Origin: an uncultured Clostridia bacterium
GTDB lineage: Bacteria; Bacillota; Clostridia; Oscillospirales; CAG-272
Assembly (NCBI GenBank): GCA_947626065.1
Contig: CANQQT010000002.1
Location: 1-64,000 of the forward strand
DNA: 64,000 nt
Reading direction: 5' to 3'
Position numbers and translations under genes: made by a program
The notes under the pieces: generated by a model
The model's input: the letters and a program-made list of their open reading frames with translations, nothing else
Database searches by the model: none
Told to the model about the DNA's origin: nothing
Shown here: positions 51,274 to 58,666 of the stretch, piece by piece
Numbering within the stretch: position 1 is the stretch's first letter
Layout: every line of letters begins with the position of its first letter

Positions 51274-52242
51274 TTACGCCCAGCTGATGGTGCGGGGCTT
51301 CACCTCGGTAATCAGAAGGGGCTTCAGGAAGTCCACCGCCTTCTTCAACCCTTCCGCCACCGTCATCAGGCTGTCCTCGTGCTCGATGGAGAGAACGCCC
51401 TCGTAGCCGACCAGGCGGAGCGCCGAGATAAAGTCGCGCCAATAGGATTCCGAATGGCCGTAACCGACCGTGCGGAAGATCCAGGAGCGATGGTACTCGT
51501 CCGTATAGGGCTTGGTGTCAAGCACGCCGTTGCGGGAGGTATTATAGTCGTCCACCTTCGTATCCTTGGCGTGCACGTGATAGATGGCGCCCTTCAGCTC
51601 ACGGACGGCGGCGACGGGATCGACGCCTTGCCAGATGAGGTGCGAGGGGTCGAGGTTGGCGCCGACGGTATCGCCGACGGCGGCACGGAGCTTCAGGAGC
51701 GTTTCGGGATTGTAGACGCAGAAGCCGGGATGCATCTCAAAGGCGATTTTCGTCACGCCGTGCTCCTTCGCGAAGGCTGCGGTCTGCTGCCAGTAGGGGA
51801 CAAGCACGTCCTCCCACTGCCATTTCAGAATTTTGAGGAAGTCCTCCGGCCACGGGCAGGTGACCCAGTTCGGATACTGCGCGCCCTCGTGATCGCCCGG
51901 GCAACCCGAGAAGGTGATCACCGTGTCGATTTCGAGCTTTTCGGCAAGAAGAACCGCGTTGCGGAAATCGGAATCAAAGGCCTTGGCCTTCTCGGGATTG
52001 GGATGAACGGGATTGCCGTGCGCGGCAAGCGCACAGATCGAAATGTTATAGGCATTGAAGGTCTCGCGGAATTTATAGAAGGCGGTCTTATCCTGGAGAA
52101 GCACCGCAGGGTCGCACTGCGCCTTTCCGGGATAGCCTCCCGCGCCGATTTCCACGGTATCGACGCCGAGCGACTGCATAAGCGCCAGAACCTCTTCCAG
52201 CGTCTTTTTTCTGTACAGATTCGCAAGCACACTGAGCTTCAT
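51274..52242 (-). CDS. Sugar phosphate isomerase/epimerase (xylose isomerase-like TIM barrel)
   Basis: The 322-residue TIM barrel belongs to the IolE/AP endonuclease-2-like superfamily. Metal-site residues are likely in VEIGAGGYPG, TKIAFEMHPGF, GANLDPSHLIWQG and IYHVHAKDTK, and the C-terminus holds VLSIEHEDSLM. It is flanked by Gfo/Idh/MocA genes, the usual partners of these epimerases in inositol or keto-sugar catabolism. The ribosome binding site AAAGGAGACTG precedes the ATG. The substrate is unknown. Confidence 0.9.
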   Translation of the reverse strand: MKLSVLANLYRKKTLEEVLALMQSLGVDTVEIGAGGYPGKAQCDPAVLLQDKTAFYKFRETFNAYNISICALAAHGNPVHPNPEKAKAFDSDFRNAVLLAEKLEIDTVITFSGCPGDHEGAQYPNWVTCPWPEDFLKILKWQWEDVLVPYWQQTAAFAKEHGVTKIAFEMHPGFCVYNPETLLKLRAAVGDTVGANLDPSHLIWQGVDPVAAVRELKGAIYHVHAKDTKVDDYNTSRNGVLDTKPYTDEYHRSWIFRTVGYGHSESYWRDFISALRLVGYEGVLSIEHEDSLMTVAEGLKKAVDFLKPLLITEVKPRTISWA

Positions 52243-52391
52243 GATTCAGTCTCCTTTCATGATACAAGCGGCGAAATCGCCTCGCCGGGCCGCCGGAGCG
52301 TTTTTTCCGACCGACTGAGGCGAAACGGCTTCCGCCGACCTGACGGAATGTTCGATTTCCTACAGACTATGGCCAAGCGGTTTCTTTCCGA

Positions 52392-53489
52392 TCAGTTTTC
52401 AAACCGGTAAAGCTCGCCGGTCTTTGCCGAGGTGTAAATGCCTTCGAGGATTCTCGTCACGCAATAAGCCTCTTCCGGATCGACGGAGGGCTTGGTTCCC
52501 TTCCGGATGGCGTCGTAGAAGAGACGGGCTTCCCGCACGCCGGGGGTGTCGTTGGCGTTGCCGCTGTAGAAATCGACGCCTCCCGCCGCCATGCTGACGT
52601 CGGTGCGGTACTGCCGTCCGCCGCGCACGCCGTTGATGACGACGCCGCCGTCCAGCATATCGCCGCCGGCCTTGGTTCCGCAGACGCTTGTCACCGCTTC
52701 CCGGACGTCAAGGGTGTTCAGCGCCCAGGAGGAGCGGAGCATGATGGTGGCGCCGTTCTCCATTACGACGAAGCCGAAGGCGGAATCCTCCACCGTGAAC
52801 TTGGCGGGATCCCAGTCGCCCCACGCGTTGGCGGAATGGGTATCGCCGTTCAGCTTATGGTAGGTAGTGCCCACGCAGTATTTCGGGCGATAGTTGTTCA
52901 TCACCCAGAGCGTCAGGTCAAGGGCATGGGTGCCGATGTCGATCAGAGGCCCGCCGCCCTGCTCGTATTCGTTGAGGAAAACGCCCCAGGTCGGAACCGC
53001 ACGACGGCGGATGGCAATGGCGTTTGCGTAGTAGATCTCCCCGAAGGTTCCGGCGTCGGCCTCCTGCTTCAGGTAGAGGGAATCGTTTCTCTGCCGGTTC
53101 TGATAACCGATGGTGAGAATCTTTCCGGTGCGCTTGGCGGCGTCGACCATTTTCTTCGCCTCGACGGAATTGATGGCCATCGGCTTTTCGCAGATGACGT
53201 GCTTTCCGGCCTCCAGCGCGTCAACGGTAATGAAGCTGTGGGAACGGTTGGGGGTGCAGACGTGTACCGCCTCGATCTCCGGGTCGGCAAGAAGCTGCCG
53301 GTAGTCGGTATAGACCTTGGCCCCCTCGGCGCCGTATGCGGCCGCCGCCTTCTTCGCCTTTGCCTCGATGATATCGCAGAAAGCGACCATCTGTACGTCG
53401 GGAAGCTGTTTGAGAGAGGGCATATGCTTGCCGTTGGCAATGCCTCCGCAACCGATGATGCCCACCTTAATGACGCGTGCATTCTCCAT
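52392..53489 (-). CDS. Gfo/Idh/MocA-family oxidoreductase
   Basis: This second NAD(P)-dependent dehydrogenase has 365 residues. GIIGCGGIANGKHMPSL is the dinucleotide motif, ICEKPMAIN holds the catalytic Lys, and GGGPLIDIGTHALDLTLW is the typical C-terminal-domain signature. It opens the sugar cluster behind a regulated promoter, with AAAGGAGATTT before the ATG. It differs clearly in sequence from the paralogue at 49.3 kb, so the two probably act on different substrates or steps. Confidence 0.92.
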   Translation of the reverse strand: MENARVIKVGIIGCGGIANGKHMPSLKQLPDVQMVAFCDIIEAKAKKAAAAYGAEGAKVYTDYRQLLADPEIEAVHVCTPNRSHSFITVDALEAGKHVICEKPMAINSVEAKKMVDAAKRTGKILTIGYQNRQRNDSLYLKQEADAGTFGEIYYANAIAIRRRAVPTWGVFLNEYEQGGGPLIDIGTHALDLTLWVMNNYRPKYCVGTTYHKLNGDTHSANAWGDWDPAKFTVEDSAFGFVVMENGATIMLRSSWALNTLDVREAVTSVCGTKAGGDMLDGGVVINGVRGGRQYRTDVSMAAGGVDFYSGNANDTPGVREARLFYDAIRKGTKPSVDPEEAYCVTRILEGIYTSAKTGELYRFEN

Positions 53490-53555
53490 TTTTCAAATCT
53501 CCTTTATCCTTGCGCCGCAGGGAATTTTTCACGGCGCTTTATGGTTCTAGAGGTT

Positions 53556-53595
53556 ATTATAACCCAATATTCGGAAGGTGTCAACATCCGATATT
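53556..53595 (-). promoter_or_regulatory. Promoter and operator of the sugar-dehydrogenase cluster
   Basis: Minus-strand TTGACA (53584-53579) and TATAAT (53561-53556) are spaced 17 bp. An inverted repeat AATATTCGG (53566-53574) / CCGATATT (53588-53595) straddles the -35 box, a typical repressor arrangement. Confidence 0.75.
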
Positions 53596-53698
53596 GCTGT
53601 TTTTCGGGTTTATTTTGCTTATTTTCTCCCAATTCCGATAGGTCGGAAAAACCGCCTGCCGTCCTCTCCCACCGGAAGCGAAAAGGCGGCGAAAAAGA

Positions 53699-53727
53699 GA
53701 AGGCGGCGGAGCTTTTCCGTCGCCTTC
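53699..53727 (-). terminator. Terminator after surface protein A
   Basis: A 12-bp stem (53699-53710 with 53716-53727) is followed on the minus strand by TCTCTTTTTC. Confidence 0.8.
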
Positions 53728-53734
53728 TTTGCGT

Positions 53735-55822
53735 TTATTTGCGTTTTCTTCTCAGGATTCCGTATCCGGCGGCACTGATGACAACCAGTACCGAAACGGG
53801 GAGAAGAAGCCTGTCGGCGGTATCGGGAGCCGTGTAATTCGGGTCGGCCTCTCCGCAAACGGTGCAGACGCCGTCCTTGTAGCTGTGGGCGGTCTTGGCA
53901 AGCGTAACGCTTCCCTTATCGGTAATCTCCTCCTTGCCGTCGGCGGCCTTGAAGTACTTGCCGCAGACCTCGCAGGAGTAGTATTCGATATTGCCCTCGG
54001 CTTGGCAGGTCGCGGCCTTGGCGTCGTACTTCGTCAGACCCGCGCCGCCGTTGTGGCCAGTGGCCTTCAGAACGATTTCCGCCGCCGTATACTCGGTCGT
54101 GCAGGTGTTGTCCTTATAATACTTTCCGTCGCAGGCGCCGTTTTCGCCTGTGCAGATCCAGTATTCAATATTGCCGTCCTCTGTGCAGGTCGGATCCTTC
54201 TTTTCTACCTTTTTCGGCACGTGGGTGTGCTTGACTCGGGTTTCGCCGGTCGCCCCGCACTTGGTGCAGGTAGAAATTTCTTCCTTGTCGGGATTGGCGG
54301 GATTGTCCTTCCACTCCCACGCGTGGGCCTCGGCGGCGTTCAGAACTTCTGAGCAGGTGCCGCAGGTGACCTTGTGGGTCTCCCCGCCGTCGTTGGCCGT
54401 ATAGGTCAGCTTATCATGCTCGGCTTTGTTCATCTCGGCCTTGCATTCCTTGCACTCATTCCAGTGGTTGGTTTCGTCGCTGTGCCAAACGCCGTCCGTG
54501 GTGTGGGCCGCGACGGTTTCCTCTATCTTTTCCCCGCAGAGGGTGCAGACCTTCCAGTGCTGATTTTCGTCGCTTCCCCAGTCGCCGGGAACGTGGGTGA
54601 GTTGCTCGATCGTCAAGGTCTCATGATCCTCGACTTCTCTCTTCACCCCGTCTTCCTCCACAAACCATTTATCGCAGGTGGTGCACTCAAAGTGCGCCTC
54701 TACGCCCGCCGAAGAACAGCTTGCGGGAACCTTTTCCTTTTCTACGTAGTCGTGCGTTTTGACCACTTCCGAGAAGGTATCTTCGCGAAGCAGGTCGACG
54801 CCCAACGCGCTGCCTCTCGTCTTCATTGCCTCATAAACGGCCTCGTTGATTTCAAGCGTGGCCGAGAAGCCGGGGATGTCGCCGGGGGCGGCAGGGGTCG
54901 TGCCGGCAGAAACGCCGTAAAGGCCGAGGTAAGGCTTTGATCCCGTAAAGGATTTCGACACGTCAAAATTCTTCGTAATCACAAGCTTGAAGTTTTTCGC
55001 GCCCGCGAAACTTGACGATGAAACTTTATCCGTGTCAGCATTGGAAACGAAGCGGTTGACCTGTCCGCCGTCAAGAATGATGGTCGAGGTATCGCATTCA
55101 AAGACGATCTTTCCGCGAACTGTCGAAAGCACGTCGATGCTGGCCGTTCCGCCAACCGTCAGCGTAACACCGCCGTTCACCTTGTTGCCCTTACTTGACT
55201 TGCTCGAGCGGCAGATCGACAGATCCGCGAAATGTCCCGAAAGAACGGTGACCGAATAACTTCCCGTAAAAGTGCCGGTGGCGCCGTCAAGGTGGCGGGT
55301 TTCGTTTCCACCCTCTCCATAAATTCCCATCGAGCCCTCTGTCGTAACGCCCTCACCGATGGTGAAGTCGTAAAGGTCCGTCATGAAATAGATTGGGATT
55401 GCTTTGGGCTCGGTGATGGTGCTGATCGTAACCTTCTCAATCACGGTCGGGCCGCCGAGAACCCAAAAGTACCCGACGCTGTTGATGCTGTTGATTTTGC
55501 CGCTTCCGTCGCCGGTAATCGTGAGGGTGCCGGCGTGCTCGGGCATAATGTAGGAATCCTTTCCGCCGAGGTCAAAGTCAACGGTTCCGACGACATGAAT
55601 CGTCACGTCCCCGTCGAGCGTCACGGCCTTTGTGACCGCTTCCTGAAGCGTTCCGAAGGCGCTGTCCTCCGAGCTTCCGTCGCCGTTTCCTCCCGCCTTC
55701 ACGTAAAGGTCGGTTCCGCCTTCCGCCGTCGCCACAGGCTCTGCCGCCGAAAAGGGGAGACAAAGAAGGGCTGTCGAAAGCACCAGCAGAAGAGAAACGA
55801 TCCATCCGATTGTTTTTTTCAT
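53735..55822 (-). CDS. Surface protein A: beta-helix-like domain plus Cys-pair repeats, membrane-anchored
   Basis: The 695-residue protein has a signal peptide (residues 1-27), a domain shared with surface proteins B and C (TDLYVKAGGNGDGSSEDSAFGTL, DVTIHVVGTVDFDLGG and on to about 340), and a long region (about 350-660) with repeated CxxC or C..CG pairs spaced by His and Trp residues (CTLCGEKIEETVAAH, CKECKAEM, CTKCGATGETRV, CEVCGKYFKAADG). It ends with APDTADRLLLP, a hydrophobic segment and RRKRK. The tail resembles a sortase-type sorting signal of the PxTxD kind, but it lacks the glycine. The Cys repeats may bind metal or form disulfides. Adhesion or polysaccharide contact is inferred. Confidence 0.8.
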   Translation of the reverse strand: MKKTIGWIVSLLLVLSTALLCLPFSAAEPVATAEGGTDLYVKAGGNGDGSSEDSAFGTLQEAVTKAVTLDGDVTIHVVGTVDFDLGGKDSYIMPEHAGTLTITGDGSGKINSINSVGYFWVLGGPTVIEKVTISTITEPKAIPIYFMTDLYDFTIGEGVTTEGSMGIYGEGGNETRHLDGATGTFTGSYSVTVLSGHFADLSICRSSKSSKGNKVNGGVTLTVGGTASIDVLSTVRGKIVFECDTSTIILDGGQVNRFVSNADTDKVSSSSFAGAKNFKLVITKNFDVSKSFTGSKPYLGLYGVSAGTTPAAPGDIPGFSATLEINEAVYEAMKTRGSALGVDLLREDTFSEVVKTHDYVEKEKVPASCSSAGVEAHFECTTCDKWFVEEDGVKREVEDHETLTIEQLTHVPGDWGSDENQHWKVCTLCGEKIEETVAAHTTDGVWHSDETNHWNECKECKAEMNKAEHDKLTYTANDGGETHKVTCGTCSEVLNAAEAHAWEWKDNPANPDKEEISTCTKCGATGETRVKHTHVPKKVEKKDPTCTEDGNIEYWICTGENGACDGKYYKDNTCTTEYTAAEIVLKATGHNGGAGLTKYDAKAATCQAEGNIEYYSCEVCGKYFKAADGKEEITDKGSVTLAKTAHSYKDGVCTVCGEADPNYTAPDTADRLLLPVSVLVVISAAGYGILRRKRK

Positions 55823-55860
55823 CTCAAAAGCTCCTTTCTTTTTTTCGCTTTATTTTCTTT

Positions 55861-55913
55861 TGCGCAGTTTGCGCAGTTTGCTCAGCTTGCGCAATTTGCG
55901 CCGTTTGCTCAGC
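55861..55913. repeat. 9-bp tandem repeat between surface proteins A and B
   Basis: Six near-perfect copies of TTTGCGCAG (variants TTTGCTCAG, CTTGCGCAA, TTTGCGCCG) end within the stop-codon region of surface protein B. Opposite-strand frames read it as a FAQ repeat. Confidence 0.9.
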
Positions 55914-57285
55914 TCTTTTTCTTCTTCAGAAGGACAAGAATCGTGGCTCCCGCCGCCAGCACCACCACGCCCGCGACGATTGCGACCGTATAGAGCGGCT
56001 TCCAGCTTCCTTCCTTGTCGGATGGCGCTTCGGGAGTCGTTTCACTCTCCTCCGTCGGGGCCGCCGTCTCGCCTTCCGTCGGAGCAGGCTCCGTCACCTC
56101 CGGCTTTGTGGCCGCAGGCTCGGTGACCTCCGGTTCGGTAACGGTCGATTCGGTGACCGTCGGTTCGGTGACCTCCGGCTCGGTAACGGTCGGTTCGGTT
56201 ACCGTCGGCTCAGTTACCGTCGGTTCGGTTACCGTCGGCTGGCTTTCCGAGGAGTCCCCGCCTTCCGTTATCCCCTTCTTGATCTCTGAGAAGGTGGCCG
56301 AGTGAACCACGCCGCTTCCCATCACTTTTTCATAAACCTCCTCGGCGATTTCAAGCGTCACCGAGAGGCCGGGAATGTCTTTGGGGGCGGCGGAGTTATC
56401 GCCTGCCGAAACGCCGTAAATGCCCACGTAGGGCGGATTTCCCGTGAAGGATTTCGACACGTCGAAATTCTCCGTAATCACGATCCGACAGCTCTTCGCG
56501 CCGGCAAAATTCGACGCCGTAACCCCGGGACGGTCTGCGTTGGCAACGAAACGGTTGACCTGTCCGCCGTCAAGAATGATCGTCGAGCTATCGCATCCGA
56601 AGAACTGACCTCTCGTCGTTCCCACCACGTCGATGCTCGCCCTTCCGCCGACCGTCAGCGTGACGCCGCCGTTTACGTAGGTGCCCTTGTTGTTCTGACG
56701 GCAGATGGCAAGATCCGTAAAATATCCCGAAAGGACGGTGATCGAATGGGTTCCCGTATAGGTGGTTCCGTCAAGGTGACGGGACTCATTCCCCGCCGTT
56801 CCGTAAATGGCCATCGAGCCATCCGTCACAAAGCCCTCTCCGACGGTAAAGTCGTAAAGGTCCGTGATGAAAAAGATCGAGTTCGTCGTGCCTACCGTGA
56901 TATTTTCAAACACCGTCGTGCCGCCGAGCACCCAGTAATGGGTAACGCTGTTGATGTCGTTGATTTTTCCGCTTCCGTCGCCGGTGATCGTAAGCGTTCC
57001 GCTGTGCTCCGGCATCACGTAGGAATTGACTCCGCCGAGGTCGAAGTCAACGGCGCCGACGACGTGAATCGTCACGTCCCCGTCGAGGGTCGCGGCCTTT
57101 GTGGCCGCATCCTGAAGCGTTCCGAAGGCCTTGGCCTCCGAGCTTCCGTCGCCGTTTCCTCCCGCCTTTACGTAAAGGTCGGTTCCCGCCTCCCGCGCGC
57201 TTCCCTCATTCGCCGCCGCAAGCGGAAGACAAAGAAGGACTGCGAGCAGAAGGGAGAAGACTGTAAGAAAAACCGATTTTCTCAT
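55909..57285 (-). CDS. Surface protein B: beta-helix-like domain plus Thr-Glu-Pro stalk
   Basis: The 458-residue protein has a signal peptide, the same N-terminal domain as A and C (nearly identical over long stretches, for example ILDGGQVNRFV), a stalk of about a dozen TVTEP/EVTEP repeats (residues about 348-400), a C-terminal membrane segment (LYTVAIVAGVVVLAAGATILVLL) and a KKKKS tail. It is predicted to be a membrane-anchored protein that displays its domain above the wall. The ATG at 57285 follows AGAAAGGACA. The stalk is probably length-variable. It is the middle member of a tandem trio. Confidence 0.82.
   Translation of the reverse strand: MRKSVFLTVFSLLLAVLLCLPLAAANEGSAREAGTDLYVKAGGNGDGSSEAKAFGTLQDAATKAATLDGDVTIHVVGAVDFDLGGVNSYVMPEHSGTLTITGDGSGKINDINSVTHYWVLGGTTVFENITVGTTNSIFFITDLYDFTVGEGFVTDGSMAIYGTAGNESRHLDGTTYTGTHSITVLSGYFTDLAICRQNNKGTYVNGGVTLTVGGRASIDVVGTTRGQFFGCDSSTIILDGGQVNRFVANADRPGVTASNFAGAKSCRIVITENFDVSKSFTGNPPYVGIYGVSAGDNSAAPKDIPGLSVTLEIAEEVYEKVMGSGVVHSATFSEIKKGITEGGDSSESQPTVTEPTVTEPTVTEPTVTEPEVTEPTVTESTVTEPEVTEPAATKPEVTEPAPTEGETAAPTEESETTPEAPSDKEGSWKPLYTVAIVAGVVVLAAGATILVLLKKKKS
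56084..56243 (-). repeat. 15/30-bp coding repeat for the TVTEP stalk
   Basis: Units of GGTTCGGT(G/T)ACCGTC and close variants encode Thr-Val-Thr-Glu-Pro pentads in surface protein B. Confidence 0.85.
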
Positions 57286-57325
57286 AAACGTGTCCTTTCT
57301 CTGATAACAACCCGTCAGGCAAGAG

Positions 57326-57353
57326 GCGGGGAACCGTTGTTCCGGTTCCCCGC
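57326..57353 (-). terminator. Perfect 10-bp hairpin between surface proteins C and B
   Basis: GCGGGGAACC (57326-57335) pairs with GGTTCCCCGC (57344-57353). The U run on the minus strand is poor (CTCTTGCC), so it may only slow transcription or protect the mRNA. Confidence 0.5.
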
Positions 57354-57382
57354 TCCTTTCCCTGCTGTGCGGGAAACTTGAT

Positions 57383-58573
57383 TTATCCTTTTTTCTTTTT
57401 GGCGATGACAAGGCCGGTGGCCAGCGCCGCCGCGCTCACAAGAACAACCGTCGAGATGAAGTCAGCAGAAGAAGGATTGCTGGGCTTGACGGGCTCCGTC
57501 GAACCGGTACCGGTGGTTTCGTCGGGAGTGGTGGGCTGGGTCTGCGAAGAAGAGCTGGGCGCCTGCGTCGTGGTCTTGGTGACCTTCGTGAAGCTGTCCT
57601 GATGAACCATACCGCTTCCGATCACGGCGTCATAAACCTCTTCGGCGATTTCAAGCGTGGCCGAGAGGCCGGGGATGTCGCCGGGGGCGGCAGAGTTTTC
57701 GCCCGCCGAAACGCCGTAAATGCCGAGGTAGGGCTGAGCACCCGTGAAGGACTTCGACACGTCGAAATTCTTCGTAATCACAAGCTTGAAGGTCTTCGCG
57801 CCACCGAAGTTCGACGCCGAAACGCCGGGGCGGTCAGCGTTAGCAACGAAACGGTTGACCTGTCCGCCGTCAAGAATGATCGTCGAGGTGTCGCATTCAA
57901 AGAACTGTCCGCGAATTGTCGAAACCACGTCGACGCTCGCCTTGCCGCCGACCGTCAGCGTAATGCTGCCGTTCACTTTGTTGCCCTTGTTGTTCTGACG
58001 GCAGATGGCAAGATCCGTGAAATATCCCGAAAGGACGGTGATCGAATGGGTTCCCGTATAGGTGGTTCCGTCAAGGTGACGGGACTCGTTCCCCGCCGTT
58101 CCGTAAATTCCCATTCCGCCCTCTGTCGTAACACCCTCGCCGACGGTAAAGTCGTAAAGGTCGGTGATAAAATAAATCGCGGGCGTGGTGCTGATCGCAA
58201 TCTTTTCAAACACCGTGGGGCCGCCGAGTACCCAGAAGTGAGCAACGCTGTTGACATCGTTGATTTTACCGCTTCCGTCGCCGGTAATCGTGAGATTTCC
58301 GGTGTGCTCCGGCATCACGTAGGAATTGACTCCGCCGAGGTCAAAGTCAACGGTTCCGACGACGTGAATCGTCACGTCACCGCTGAGCGTCGCGGCCTTT
58401 GTGACCGCGTCCTGAAGCGTTCCGAAGGCCTTGGCCTCCGAGCTTCCGTCGCCGGTGCCTCCCGCCTTTACGTAAAGGTCGGTTCCGGTTCCCGCCGCCG
58501 CGACAGGAAGCGTTATCGCCGACGTCGCTATGACGAGAAGAAAAACAAGGACTGCGCATAGGATTCTTTTCAT
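57383..58573 (-). CDS. Surface protein C: beta-helix-like domain, membrane-anchored
   Basis: The 396-residue protein is the shortest of the paralogous trio. It has a signal peptide (LCAVLVFLLVIATSAITLPVAAAG), the shared domain (TDLYVKAGGTGDGSSEAKAF and on), a short Ser/Thr-rich linker (about residues 335-365), a C-terminal membrane segment (FISTVVLVSAAALATGLVIA) and KKKKG. It is closest to B; long stretches are the same to the residue. The neighbouring copies A and B point to recent tandem duplication. Confidence 0.82.
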   Translation of the reverse strand: MKRILCAVLVFLLVIATSAITLPVAAAGTGTDLYVKAGGTGDGSSEAKAFGTLQDAVTKAATLSGDVTIHVVGTVDFDLGGVNSYVMPEHTGNLTITGDGSGKINDVNSVAHFWVLGGPTVFEKIAISTTPAIYFITDLYDFTVGEGVTTEGGMGIYGTAGNESRHLDGTTYTGTHSITVLSGYFTDLAICRQNNKGNKVNGSITLTVGGKASVDVVSTIRGQFFECDTSTIILDGGQVNRFVANADRPGVSASNFGGAKTFKLVITKNFDVSKSFTGAQPYLGIYGVSAGENSAAPGDIPGLSATLEIAEEVYDAVIGSGMVHQDSFTKVTKTTTQAPSSSSQTQPTTPDETTGTGSTEPVKPSNPSSADFISTVVLVSAAALATGLVIAKKKKG

Positions 58574-58666
58574 GATAAAAACCTCTCTTTTTTTATTTTC
58601 CGCCGACGTCTGTCGGTAGATTTAAGGATTCATATGCCCGCTCTGCCTAAAAACGCGAGCGGGGAA

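Noticed and set aside
53735-53850. A canonical LPXTG sorting signal in surface protein A
   Set aside because: The tail reads APDTAD, lacking the glycine, and no sortase gene is in the window. It is noted only as a resemblance.
55232-55993. A plus-strand gene ending in FAQ repeats
   Set aside because: It is antisense to surface protein A and a noncoding 9-bp tract, without a ribosome binding site.
56084-56243. A CRISPR array or noncoding satellite
   Set aside because: The repeats keep the reading frame and encode a TVTEP stalk in a signal-peptide protein.
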